64,000 nucleotides of DNA. Source: Apricaphanius iberus (Eukaryota; Chordata; Actinopteri; Cyprinodontiformes; Aphaniidae). The DNA lies in assembly GCA_028564705.1 (NCBI GenBank), contig JAPXFQ010000337.1, forward strand, positions 124,001 to 188,000, given 5' to 3'. A model generated the notes under the pieces. It was not told the origin of the DNA. It saw only the letters and a list, made by a program, of their open reading frames with translations, and did not search any database. This document shows positions 34,852 to 47,616 of the stretch, one piece after another. Numbering within the stretch: the stretch's first letter is position 1; each line of letters starts with the position of its first letter. The position numbers and the translations under genes were made by a program.

Positions 34852-37800
34852 GTTATTGTTAAGAATTAGTTGGGCTAGCTGACAACACTGGGTTATGTTG
34901 CCATCAAAGAAGATCTTGTCACTGTAAATAAACTGTGTGGCAGCATGGTACAACATGTGGAAAAAGCTGTCACAGTTTGATGCACAAGAAACAGGTGACT
35001 TGTAAACAACTAAATTGTTTATGTGGTAGATTTTTGGATATCAAGTAGAAAAAAAGGCAGTGACAGACAAGATTCAAACAATTTGTAAGCACTAAAACAA
35101 AGACTAAACCATTAGTTGCTAAATGTGTAGAAGTTTTATTCAAAGCTTTCAATGCTTCTAAAGTGCACTGAAAGATTGAATTTAATCATCTCCAGTTTAG
35201 ATGTCTATAATGCTTAGGCAGGTTTGAAGACTACACAAAATACAAAATGGGATCATTTCAATGCTTTTGGGGTCTTTGGTCTTACTTTGAAGTAGAGAGG
35301 AATGAAAACTAGACTATATGTAGCAGGAAAAAAGATTATAATATTCTATACTGAATTGACTCTTAAAATCAAAGTTTGTAATTTGTGTAAATGTTATAAT
35401 ACAAAAAACATAATACAACAGAAAAATAACAAAATTCATAGATTCATTAATTTTTTGTTAAAATCTCATCGTGTTTAATTTTTTTATGCAGTGCCTATTG
35501 GCACCTGCATTTGTATTTATACTTTCTGTTAACGTGTCTCATCATCTCTGTATTCCATCCATCTCCCTCTCTCACTTAGAACCATTTGGTGCAACAAAGC
35601 CGGGTGCTAAAACAGTGTCATAATTAGTCCTGATTGATGTAGCATATTAAGCAGCAAACAATTAGCGTACTGTATATTGCAACTCTGACCATCCGAAAAT
35701 GAGTGATGTGACTGACCTGTATTATGCACAAGCTCAATAACAAGGTGACACACACACACAAACACACGCCCACATGTCCACACTGGCTCACCCTGCTTCA
35801 CAAGCAGTGCCAAAAAATTCAAGCACATTATGCTGTAATACATTTTTTGTTCTGTTATTTTTTTTGCATAAGCAATCCAATTTGTAAGGTAAGAGGCTAA
35901 AATCCTTTCATAAGTACTTTCTAAAATGCTCAGTCTCTGAACCGATGATCTAACTCTGACAGGAGTTGTTTATGAATTAAGATGCATCATGAAAACAGTA
36001 AGTGAAATCAGGATTTAACTGAATGCTCAAGAGATAAGCTACATTTAAGATCGAAACAATTATTAAAAAATATATTAACAGTTAAGAGATGTCTGCCATC
36101 AAGCCCCAGGAACATTATGGTAACACAGAAAAATTGAAATAACAGAAATTGATATGGTTCCTGTATGTGTGGGAGGGAGAGCAAGCCTTTCAACAGATAA
36201 CAAGAAGGCTGTGCATGTTAAGACAAAATCCTTCTGCTTCATCGTTTGGAGTTCTCTCTCTTAGCCTTTTGAAGTTTGAAAACTTAAGTAAAGATTTGCA
36301 TTCACTTGGGTACACATGGAAATTGCTTTTCTAGTCATGCTAGTTGCACTAACCACTAAAACGTCAACTGTGTAATGTCCATCTTCCGGTTCATAAAAAG
36401 GAATTATAGTCAAATCAAACTGATGATGTTCTTACAAAGAAATGGAAATGAGAAATTTCCAAAAAAATGTGATTGATGCCACCCCACTAAATTGACAAAA
36501 TATGTTTTCCTTATCAGCTTACAGTTAAGTACAATCTATCACTTCGCAGCAACATATTCAGACTGTGAAATAATAATAAAAAACTTATTTCAAACTGTTC
36601 ACCATGACTATATAACAAACTAGAATAAATTACAGAGTGAATTTGATCAGCTGCTGAATGTCAGTCAGTAGATCACTGAAAACACACAACAGGGACACAA
36701 CACAACAGGTACAGAAACTATGCCCTGCTTCCATTAACTCCCAAACTTTCATTTCTATCATAGGGCACAAAGCAGTTTGAGATGTTTGTTTGCACTTCTG
36801 CCTGTTTTAATGCCTCTGTTTGAGAATGATTATGCTTGTCAGTGAATTAATGTGTGCACAGCCACCTCTGTCCGACAATCCGGGGGAGCAGGGAGGCTTG
36901 ATCATCAAGTTCTGTTCCTAGCATGGAACATCATACAATCCTCAAAGAACAGGCAATGAGCAAGGGGCCTCTGGAATAACCAATTGTCCTCTCCCCGTTA
37001 GACAAATGGGTTGCAGTTGTTAACATGTGGGATTGGTTTCATTCTAAAATATACACAAAATATATATTTTTTAATGTCTTTGCCTCATGAAGATATTTTC
37101 TACCTGGTTTTCTTTATCCCTTTGGTACAGAACAAGACTTTGTGCCAATATTCCAGCATCTCTAGAGTTTGCAAATCCCTGTGAGCACTCCCAGAGCTGC
37201 TTTAAGCTCTGCCTGGGGTTCCCTACCTGGGGCTTTGGGCTTAGGAGCTCTCCTTTGGGGCCTGTAGAAACGGGGAAGGCTGACTGAAAGGATAAATACA
37301 AATTTAATTCCACTAGGAGCACATAAGGCGTGAGAGTGTGAGAGAGAGCACATAAGATGTTATGAAAGCAAAGACAGTCAGAGTATAAATGACTCAGAGC
37401 TCCTGAAAAAAGGCTGAGAAAGACATCGGTGAAGTCGCTGCTAACTTAGTAGTCATGATATCAAAGTATGCTGATGTCCTCTGGGCTTGACAGGTATGAC
37501 TAGGCTCATTTCCCAAAGATGCAAATCAAACAACTGGTGTATGAGGTTTTGTTCTTTAAAAGGAAAGAGCAGAGAGTTCGTTTCAGCATTTTTCCTTGTA
37601 ACTTTTTTTAAACCTTGGATCCTTTTAAGACCTGTCCAGCCGGTTTCTAACCCAAATGACTTTTCACAAGTACTAACATTTACCTATCAAAGCAACTGTG
37701 ATCATGTATTTGTCACGTAACTGAAGACAAACATACAGTTGTAGGACAGAAAGCTAATTGTATTCCCTGTTTCTGCCATACATGTGTTATCAGAGCACTC

Positions 37801-40800
37801 TACTGTAGTTCACATATATTTAAGTGTGTCTTTGAAGCACAATGGTGCTGAAACAAAACTGCAAACACAAAGCCACAGAGAGGGCACTCCTGATCTCCCG
37901 TCAACAGAAAAGGTCAAACTCTTCAATATTAACTCTGGCTTAGGTCACCACGCTGATTACGCTACAATAACCATTTTATGCACTGCATCCATGGGCCCCA
38001 CTCCCCTACCCCATTTCAGCCCTGTGCAGAAATTCGTTTATTTCCCCCCTCTGCCAGTCCTCACACGTTCATTTGGAACTAGAACCCGATCGGAGACAGA
38101 GTCATGTCGGCGCCCCATGCAGACGTTCATAAACACATTCTCACACATGCGCCCACAATCGCAACTGTTTACAACGGTCTTAGCAGAAACCCAGAGCCTC
38201 GAAAGGAAACGACATGCAGTGGAAATTTAAGTAGATATGGTAGACGTGTGAAAAGGGACATATTCATGCACAGACTGTGGGAGTCACAAACGTAACACAA
38301 CCTTAGGTCTGGAAGAATGTTGTGGTTTTAGACTAGGGAACCGATCTCATCATGCAGTTCACTCTCATGGCACAAAATCAAAAGCACTGTATTTATGTGA
38401 ACACTAAAAGAAGGAATGAAGTGAGGAGAGGAATTGTTGCTTCTTGTCATGTGTGTACATATAACTGAACAACTTTCATTGCAAGAATGGCCCTTCTTAC
38501 TCTCAGTGCATCGGAGAGAGAGCTGTTTTAGCCAATGAAAAATTGGTTTCATTTTCAAAATATAGACAGCTGAATTTATGTTTAACAAACACTAATGGTT
38601 AATGGGTCAGCATGGACAGTATAAAGGTATATCTACATAGGTTTTTAAAAGTTACAATTTAACTAATTAAAAATTATAAATCCTACCATCCCTGTACCCT
38701 CAAGTGCTTTAATAAGATCAATGGAACCTTTATTCATCTCAATCGAAGATGGTATTACAGTAAATAAAATCTTTGAGAAAACTAATAATCTTTCACGTGA
38801 TAATATTAATAATACTTCTGTAAATACAGTGAAGATTTTACTGTGTTTAAAATAATCTGTTCAGTAGGAGCACATCCAATACTGGTTCTACCCATCCAAG
38901 TATTTTAAATACAAGTGCTAATATTATTATTAAAGAGTATTAAATACAGTTCAGATTTCTGAAAAACTGTGAATTTGAGCAAGTTAGAAGTCTCTAATCT
39001 GTTAAAAATGTCAGCGTCATTCGCAATGTACAACCACAGTTTTCTCTCCGCGGCTTACACTAGGCACAACACAGGAGAATGAAGCACTCCTATTTAACTG
39101 GAAAAAGAAATCAGCAATATAACCTTTATTAAAAACGATATGACTGGTCTGTCTTTTAATGGTTGTGCTGCTCCCTGAAGCAATGGCCCCCTATAATAAG
39201 CCATACCAATACCAATCAAAGACTGTGAAATTGCTGTATGTTTACTCTAGGTTACCATAATGTGAGAATTTCCTCCCACCTCAAGCCTATTCATGGGTGG
39301 AAAAGAGGGTTCCGCATTTTGTTTTAGAGACCGGAAAATTAGCAGAAAGACCTTTTTGCTGTTTTATTTTGTTTATTTTTTTGGTTTGTTTTTTAACTTT
39401 CCTTTGACTTAAAGTTTGTGTCCCAGTGAGCAAACTGATGCAACTCAAATGGTTATGTTTTGGTCCCAGCTTACTTGAAAATGGCTAATTTGACTAGATA
39501 TTCAACTTTTCAGAATGATGACTCTAAGTGAAATTTATGTTGAAAAAGTATGGTAGCTATATGCTATAAAGCAGATCAGGCTGTTTTTTAGAAAATCATT
39601 TTACATAGTTTCTTGGCAGACCTGTTGACAGTTCGAGCCTCTGCAGGCCTCTAAGACATCGTAATGAGTATGTGTGAGTGTTTCAAACACTCCCCCTCTC
39701 ACCTTTCGTGTCAACAATTACAGAGATTGAATGGAGTAATTTTCTTGCAAGTCGGTTTTATATGATTGCTGTCACATTAGAAAAATAATAAGACTGGAGT
39801 TAAATACAACCATTTAAAGTGTGATGAATGCAAGGAAGATGGAAAGGGAGTGAGAGAAAGACAGACTGGGGGACAATTGTGCGGGGAAAAATATATATAA
39901 ATAAAAGAAAATGGAAGGAGCAGAAGTCATCATGAGTGAATTAATTTTGTCTCAGTAGTGGAACCATTTTAAATGACACCTAGTGAAATGTGTAGCTAAA
40001 GCTGTCATCTCCAGCACCTCCTTTCTGCACTGAATCATCTTAATCCCATTTTCAATACTGTGCCGCTGAATGTCTGTCTGTGCTGCCCACAATGTCGTAT
40101 AGTAGCCTAGTTTTGTGTTTAATTATGTGGTGAAGCTTTTGCTTCCTCTGAAGTATCAAAGAAAAGGAACGCACTGGAGCAAAGTCAAATGGAATATTAT
40201 ATTTAATGCGATTATACTATTATTGACATAATGGGTACTGGTGTGCAACAGAGGTAAGAGGTATTTAAATGTTCTTCTTTTTCGTCTTCCTTTTTTATTC
40301 TAGCTGTGCAACACTCTTAGCTGAGGCCCCAGCTAAACCTCTCTAGGTTTCTTTATGCTGTATTTTTACTTTTAGTTTTGTTAAAGAATGTGTTAGATTT
40401 TGCTTTAGTTTGTATCACATCCAGAGTCCGAGCAACTTCGCGAGCAAATTTTCAGTTTGGCAAGTAAAATTTGGAGCGCTATCTGCCACATGACGAGTAA
40501 ATGTTTTCATCAAATTAGTTGTGTGTATTATTCCTCGTTTAGAACGATTTCTCTGATACTCCTCTGCTGTCTGCATGCGATGTACACAAGCGCATTTGAA
40601 TCGTGAACTCCACACCATACATAATTTCCAATTATCCATGTAGTGGTTATCTTTGGGTTATAACTAGCTGGAGTATTTACTAGAGCTGAGGGAATCTGGT
40701 GATTTTAGTGTGCAGTTATTTATTTTAGACAGAAAATATTTTGCATTTTCATCGGAGCACAGGTAGGATTAGCCAGCGGTGTATCCACACTTTTGACTCA

Positions 40801-40879
40801 GCGGGGTTAATCTGCTCCGACTAAGCAGGACCTGGGCTGGGCGAGTTAGCATTGTGGGCTGGGAGTTCTTTGGGTCGAC
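34852..40879. other. Long single-copy stretch
   Basis: Six kilobases without a recognised repeat except microsatellites. Conserved-looking blocks lie at 36840-37030 (CCAATTGTCCTCTCCCCG then GACAAATGGG), 39600-39780 and 39960-40130. 37180-37290 is GC-rich with short open frames on both strands. No exon is called. Confidence 0.4.
35747..35767. repeat. (CA)n microsatellite
   Basis: About ten CA units with one AA interruption. Confidence 0.85.
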
Positions 40880-41248
40880 TGCAGCTCTGCTGCTGAGTTA
40901 AGGCAGTACCAATAATACTTGTTGCATGTTAAGAGTCTCCAAGTATCCACTAACAACATAGAAAGTCACTACGTTTGTCGCTAGTCACTTTTGAAAAATC
41001 ATTGCTAGAGGACTCTAAATATAGAAACGCAGTCACTATGCAGCGCTTTTACCTTCTGGATGAGATAGAGTGACATGACTGTACGTAGTCACATACAGTA
41101 ATTTCTTAAAGGGGCATGAGCACAGCTAAACTAAAACACATCTTAAAATTTTTTTTAAAATATCGAATTTGCCAACACGGGCAAAATTACATGGGTAACA
41201 GTCACACATTTCGGTATCCGTCAATTTGCGGTACACCGCCCAGCCCTA
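40880..41248. mobile_element. hAT-like repeat, copy B
   Basis: Homologous in direct orientation to 24654-25018. It ends GGTACACCGCCCAGCCCTA, shares TTTGTCGCTAGTC, CATGACTGTACGTAGTCAC and TTCTTAAAGGGGCATGAGCA, and differs by several indels. The octamers following the two copies differ, so they are independent insertions or truncations, not one duplicated locus. Confidence 0.7.
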
Positions 41249-43785
41249 CTATGAAGCAGGTTAAAACTAATCGGAGGTCTAATCTAAGCCCTGAGACACT
41301 TTCTGATCTTTTCATGGTGCAACCGTGTCCTCCAGAGATCAGGGAGTATGACCCAACAAATGATGTAATGCTGTGGCACAAAGAGTGTGTCAGAAGTAGC
41401 AGGCCAGATTTCATGGACAGACAAAACAAGAAGTCGGATTTGTATAAGTGTTCATAAAAAAATATTTCTTAAAAAAAAGAACTGAACAAAACGTTGTATT
41501 TCTTAACTACTTTTGAAGTTGTCACCCCTTTCTGTTTCACTCCAAAATAAAATCATGTAACAGAATAATGTGTTTTGAGTATATCTGTGTAAAAATCATT
41601 TAGAATTTCGACTATATGTAAATATGCTTGGACGGTAAATATTTTTAATCAAAAGTGAAATTTATTTTCAAACCCTGATCACACCCCCTTTTGATTACAA
41701 TACATTATTATTTTGTTTCTTTATTCGAACATCTCTTGCTGCACTCTGCCAGACAGCTAGCTGAAAGAAGACCTTCCTTTTAGTTACAGAAAAGACAGGT
41801 TTGGTTGCAGTTAAATATCGCTTGCTGTGAAAAAACAAAGACAACAAATGTTCATTATAATTATCAATGTGTTATGCTATTTTAGCAGATGTAGGGAAAA
41901 ATATTACTTCTATGTTTTAAATTAATGGAAATATAACATGTTATAGATTTAAATTTCAATATTTTGTGTAAACAACTTATCTTGGATGTGTACTACCTTT
42001 ACTTGGCTTATATGTCATACCCCAGGAATTTCACTACAACCCATTAATTATAAGAATCAGTGTTTCCCACAATCAACTTTCCAAAGAATCAAGGGTACAT
42101 TTATACAAGCTCACTTTAACTGGACTCAAATATGTTTGCCCAGAAAGTCCAGTTAGCATGATGAGGTGTGAATACCCAATAAAACTCTAATGTGTACCAA
42201 AAAAGCAAAAAGCCTGTTTCTGTATTTATCTCGTACATTTAGAATAGAATAGAATAGAATAGAATAATCATGTAATAATCAGGTAAAAAGGATAAAAAAA
42301 CGGAATTTAAGCGTCGAGAATAATATGTACATTAAGGAAAAAGTTACGAAAACCAGGGAACTGTGCAGTCATCACAAGTAAAAACAAAGTTTGCCAAATA
42401 CAAATCCAAAAACCGCTAAAATCTAATGTCACTCCATGTTTTTTTACATTGCATGGAACAGGTCAATGATTTGAGAGCTTGGTGCCGTGCTAAAACATGG
42501 AAGGGGGATAAATAGGTCCTTTAAAAAATTAGCCTCATTTGGAAATGTGAATGCAAACTGCACCAGTAAAAAAAAAGCATCAATGTTGCAATTTTGGTCC
42601 CCTACCAAACAGAGTCTACAAGACTATCAAGTGGGGAAAATACATAAAACTCTATTTAGGTTATTTACAAAGCATCAGTATTATAAATCCCAAATTTGGC
42701 CAGCACCTAGGAAATGACGTGACGGATTGATTACATTTACCCCTAAAAGATGCCATAAACTTGCCGATCCGTAAGGTAAAAATTGAGCCCTGGAAATAAA
42801 AGGGAGAGTTGTGAAAGATCCTCTCACCAGTTTCATATCTGCTCCTGCTGAGATCTGGGCCCATCCGTGGGTGACAGATGAGGCTCCAGGAGCGCAACTC
42901 TAAAACTTTGTCACCGCAGAGACTGAGAAGGAGGTGCTGTCAGGTATAATCAGAGGGGGTGACACATAAAAGTAAAGAAGGGCACAATCTGAGGATGGAT
43001 TAAGAGGCTGATTTCCCTCTTGTTAACACAAATTACGAATACTTCCCTGTTGGCTATGGTGGTTGGAGAAAAACAAACTAAGAAGGAATGCAATAATTTA
43101 TCTGTCATATTTATGTGCTGGAGACTGTGAACAAGTTCTCACTGGCAGCAATAACAACTCCTGTCATGATAGTTTCTTCATTCTAGTACGGATGGTGGTT
43201 CTTCAAAGTGACTTTTCCAGTACATGATCGCATTAGGCAAATGCATCCTGAGGGCTTATTCACAATCAGTTGCAAAAATAACACATTATACAAACTAGTG
43301 CATCAAACTCTGCACTTATAGAGAGCATGGTAAACTCACCATCTAGTTTACATTTCAAAGTCATTGTTGCATAATCAATCATAAAAGTAAAGCAAGTTGG
43401 GACTGCAAAATCTCAGGATCTTCTGGTTTGCATCGAGAGCTGATTAAATATTTTGATTGTGAGAACATGCTTAATTAAATTGGCACCATCAGCCTAATAT
43501 TGTTGCCAAATCCTTGTTCTTTTTTTCCGCCTTTATAATAGTTACTGGTATATTCTTCACTGAGGTAGTTCATAAAGAATCTTTGTCAATAAAGACTCTA
43601 TACTCCAAACACTATAAAGCTAAGACGCTGGAGGAAAAAGATAATTTAAAGCAATCAATGATTTCATTTGTTTTGTCCACTTTAAAAGAGACAATGAGAG
43701 ACAGAAAAAGCCGGAGGCAGACAACAGATGATTCATACCAGTACAAAGAGAATGAAAAATGGGGAAAAAAGAATGTATGACAAAC
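41249..43785. other. Unannotated stretch
   Basis: AT-rich. Holds a pentanucleotide microsatellite. 43430-43510 contains several TAATTAAAT-type motifs. Confidence 0.45.
42241..42266. repeat. (AGAAT)n microsatellite
   Basis: Five perfect AGAAT units. Confidence 0.9.
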
Positions 43786-43795
43786 ATAACATCAT

Positions 43796-43967
43796 CAAGC
43801 CTGTGAATATTCTCATTAATCCAGGTCATGGTTATCTCAAGGAAATTTCAATCGAACGCAACTGAATTTGGTAATTTGTCTTGGAAGACGTTTCACCTCT
43901 TATCCAAGAGGCTTCATCGGTTCATGCTCCCTGCTGACCAACCTGGTTCGATTGAAATTTCCTTGAG
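43796..43967. mobile_element. Palindromic retroelement-like insertion, copy 2 (short)
   Basis: Same lead (AGCCTGTGAATATTCTCATT) and left arm as the 32103-32426 element. The second arm is only TTCGATTGAAATTTCCTTGA plus four bases. ATAACATCATCAA is found at 43786-43798 and 43968-43980. Depending on where the element begins (CAAGCC or GCC), the TSD is 8-13 bp. The hammerhead-like CTGATGA has become CCGATGA here. Confidence 0.75.
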
Positions 43968-43980
43968 ATAACATCATCAA

Positions 43981-44199
43981 ACATGAAGACTATTCCGCAA
44001 AAGTGGCCAGATCTAAATTTTTTACCATATAAGGTTTGATAGGTCCAAGTCAGTTCATACCTTCACCATAATCCAATTTCACCTCCACTTCTTGTCATTT
44101 CATCTCAATATGTTATTGTTCCCATTGAAACATTTTCATTTAATTATTTTGGTTAGTTGAATGTGGTTTAATCTATTATGCAGATGATAAACAGTCTCA
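43981..44199. other. Unannotated spacer
   Basis: AT-rich, nothing recognised. Confidence 0.5.
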
Positions 44200-44352
44200 A
44201 GCATGTTTTAGATGCTTCCCTGCTTTAACACACCTGATTCAAATTATTGCAGTTCAGCAAAACACAGTTAAACAGCCATCAACTGAAGTGCTGAAGTACG
44301 GGACCATCTTATACATGCAGGGCAGGCTAATGTGGCTTGAAGACCAGGGTAG
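44200..44352. repeat. Decayed teleost foldback repeat
   Basis: TTTTAGATGCTTCCCTGCTT, ACACACCTGATTCAAAT, ACATGCAGGGCAGGCT and TTGAAGACCAGGGT follow the order of an abundant fish repeat. Intact copies of it are inverted-repeat elements with GTGTCCAA-type ends. The ends themselves are not found. Confidence 0.55.
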
Positions 44353-47300
44353 TAAAACACTTTCCTAGAAATAACAGATTCTGAAGTTTGATCAAACATT
44401 TAGGTGAGATTATTGCACACTAAGCAGAAATGGAGCTCTGAAGAGACAGTTCCTATGAGAAGACACCTTCCATGATACAAACAGTGGTGCTAGTATTATC
44501 TGTACAGTTACATGCAAATCTAAATCAAGCTTTTGGCAGTAATCAGACGAATGGTTAGCCAGAGTTGAGGGTCATGTCCCAGTTTACATTTCACTCATAA
44601 AATCGAATTATAGAATGAAGTGCATTCAACTTCACAATGCTAGGTGACTACATGCGCCCTCTTGCGCTGACATTATTCTGGTGTACTAGTCACACAGATA
44701 GTAAGCAAATTCTAAAGTCAGTGAAGCAGATGGAGTAAAAGCAGGATATGAGCAAAGAAATGGACAACAACAACAACACTGCAGCACAGAACATTGTATA
44801 AGTACTGTACAGTTTTAAATGTGCTACTTTTGCAACTTGTTGTTGCTGCTGGGTTCTGTTGCTCTTCCCACTTTTTTATTTACTCCAAAAGATCCATAAT
44901 GAAAGTGTTCATAAACACAAACATGTTAAGTGTTGGACCAGGTCTTAAGTTGTTAAATGAATGCTTTTTATTTGAGTTTGAAAATCAGGTACAGGCTGAG
45001 GCTTATGTTGCTTATTTAACACACCTTTTTTTGTGCTAACTAAGGAAGCTAAATGAAAAATACAGAGCAAAGATTTTATGTTCTGCCTTTAACATGCTCC
45101 AGCATCTATAATATTTGAAAGGAAATAGAGAGTTCATTTATCTATTTTCCACCCTCAAACCTCGAGATGGAATCAGAAAGCTGCCCCAGCGTCCAGTGCC
45201 CCCCAAAAAAGGGCACAAGTTCTTGGGCCACCTTTTCACCATGAGGACCCAACAACTGGAGTCCTCCTGAGGGAATGAAAGAGAGGAGACAGATGAAAGC
45301 AGGAAAGAGTTGATGACTCCCCTGATCCTTTCCTCTCTTCTCCGTCACCCACCCGGAGGAAAATTTAATAAAGTCCACATACCAAGAGCCACACAAGAGA
45401 GAGATGAGAACACATGAAAGGAAAGATGGAGAGAAGGAAAAATGGAAAGAGGGGGGGAAATGGAGGGGCGGCACTGATGAGTGAAGCCTCTCCCACGGTG
45501 TCATCTGTGACCTTCAGGATAGCCAAAAAGCACTGAACCTCAGGAGGTACGATGAAACAGTGAAACCACACACAAACAAGGAAAAAAGACAAGCAATACT
45601 GTCTTCAAAACAGAGCTTGGACGCTAGACATGGGCCGGCCTCAAGGCACTTGCAAGTTTTGTTTTTATTCATTTATTTTTTTTACTTTTACTTTGAGGTT
45701 TTAATCAGTTATGGCTGAGATAACATAAACATGTACAACACACTTCCTATCAGTTAAAGTCATTTTAACATGATTCTAGAGAAAATGTTGGAATTAATGG
45801 AGTTTTCTTCGGCTGTATGGAGCATAAAACAAAACGGTTATGTTATGCTGCTTTGAATATTAGATGTGATCGCATAAAATAAGTAAGTAAAAGCTTATCA
45901 TTTTCACAGAAAGATGTCACAAAGTGATTCACAAGTACAGAAGACAAATATAACACAATAAAAAATGCGTACCATACCACTTTTTAAAATATGTGTGCCG
46001 TATCCATAATGGGACGAGAGTCATGAGATGTGAAACAAACTGATGTGCACACACGAACCAAGAAGTATGGTCTGAGCGGTTGTGACCTTGAAAGAGAATT
46101 TGGTGGGGGCCTAGTTGGCATCTTAGACCACTCAGCCAACAAAAGACAAGAACACAGCAGTTTTAATTGTGGTTCCAATAACTTGTCCTCTTTCATAGAT
46201 AATTAAACACAGCAGGAGATGTGGGGAATCTCCTTAATGACCGGCTTTCACACCCAGGGTCTACACCGAACCAGAGAGAAGGAGGGAGATATTCTGGGGA
46301 GGACGGAAAGCAAAAGTTAGGGATAAAGGACAAAAAGGGAAAGAGAGAGATGGCATTAAGAGCAGGCAAGCAATACAGTGTAAAATGAAAAAATGAGGGA
46401 GGGTGAATAGGAGTAAAACAGAGGAAAGATGGGAGACATAAATCATAGTTACAGCTAAGAAAAACAGGTCAGGACAGATAAAAGAAAAATAGCATGAAAG
46501 GATGAAGGTGAATGTCAGAGGAGTCACAAGAAACCAAAAGGAGTAAATAATCCTGAAATTGTAGATCAGCAACATAGATGTGAAGGATATGTGTTAGTGT
46601 GTTTGCTGGAGGGCAATATTATTGTTGAGTGCCATCCAACAGATTGTGTCGAATCTATAGAAGCCAACCCCAGCCCGTCATGGCACAGCGAGAACTAAGA
46701 CCCCAAGTGATGCTCACATACTTATCAACCATCAGACGACTAACACTCCCCAAAACAACCTCATGTGAGACATACTCTGAAACATGTAGAAGGACTAAGG
46801 CAAACCTTAAAGGGAAAATTAAGACTATCACAGCATAGTGCCGCCACAGAAATATCTAGTCAAGCTGCAAATTTGTTCGGAAGTGAGAGAACAACCCCAG
46901 ACATGATTATAAAAAGCTTTTTTAATGACAAAAAGAAAAAAATTCCCTCAAACAGATGGCATGGCCCCTACAGCGCCCTCATCTCAACATTTTTAAAGCA
47001 GCCTGGGATTACATGAGCAGACAAGTCACAGAGGCAGCCCACTATCACAGGAAGCACTCTGCTAAATGCTTACTTTCTTTATACTTTTGCTTCTTCTTAT
47101 CCACTATCAGCTCTATTTATAATGTTTTAGCAGTTGTTGTTTTTTTGGAGCATCGCTAACAAACATGTTAGTAAAATAACCAGATCTAATGTTTTATGCT
47201 TCCCGAGTAAAAATATTAAACAAATTCCCCGAAAAAAAATTCTGACAAAGCTTTGATAGCAATGCTTTTTATGTTCCTTTTAAATTAGGAAAGCGTGGAT

Positions 47301-47616
47301 TTACTAAATGCAGTACAGACTTCAGCATTTAATCTTTTGAAAACAAAGATGAATCTTTTTGATGGCTAAAACTGCAATAATAACACCGAAATGCTCTCTA
47401 ATAGTTTTGATATTTTGTATACTTGGTATTTTGGATTTAGATCAGATGCAAATAATGTATATTAGGTATGTATTTCACCACACCAACCTGTTCATACAAA
47501 AATTCTAATCTTCTCATTTCTGATGAAAAGAGATGGAACATCCCATTTCAGATGTTCTGATTGCATTAAACTGGATTTGCTTGCAGATTTGTAACCATTT
47601 ACATGTGCACTTACAG
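44353..47616. other. Unannotated stretch
   Basis: No recognised family. 45390-45470 and 46270-46480 are purine-rich on the plus strand and create long pyrimidine-coded spurious frames on the minus strand. Confidence 0.45.

Noticed and set aside
37784..38230. Longest open frame in the window (148 codons, plus strand)
   Set aside because: No recognisable domain, biased composition or splice structure. Length is within chance for a 64-kb window.
45626..45645. GACATGGGCCGGCCTC as a hAT terminus
   Set aside because: Resembles the TAGGCATGGGCCGG end, but the following sequence does not match and no second end is found.
45142..46575. Minus-strand ORFs rich in Phe, Leu, Ser and Pro
   Set aside because: Caused by purine-rich plus-strand tracts.
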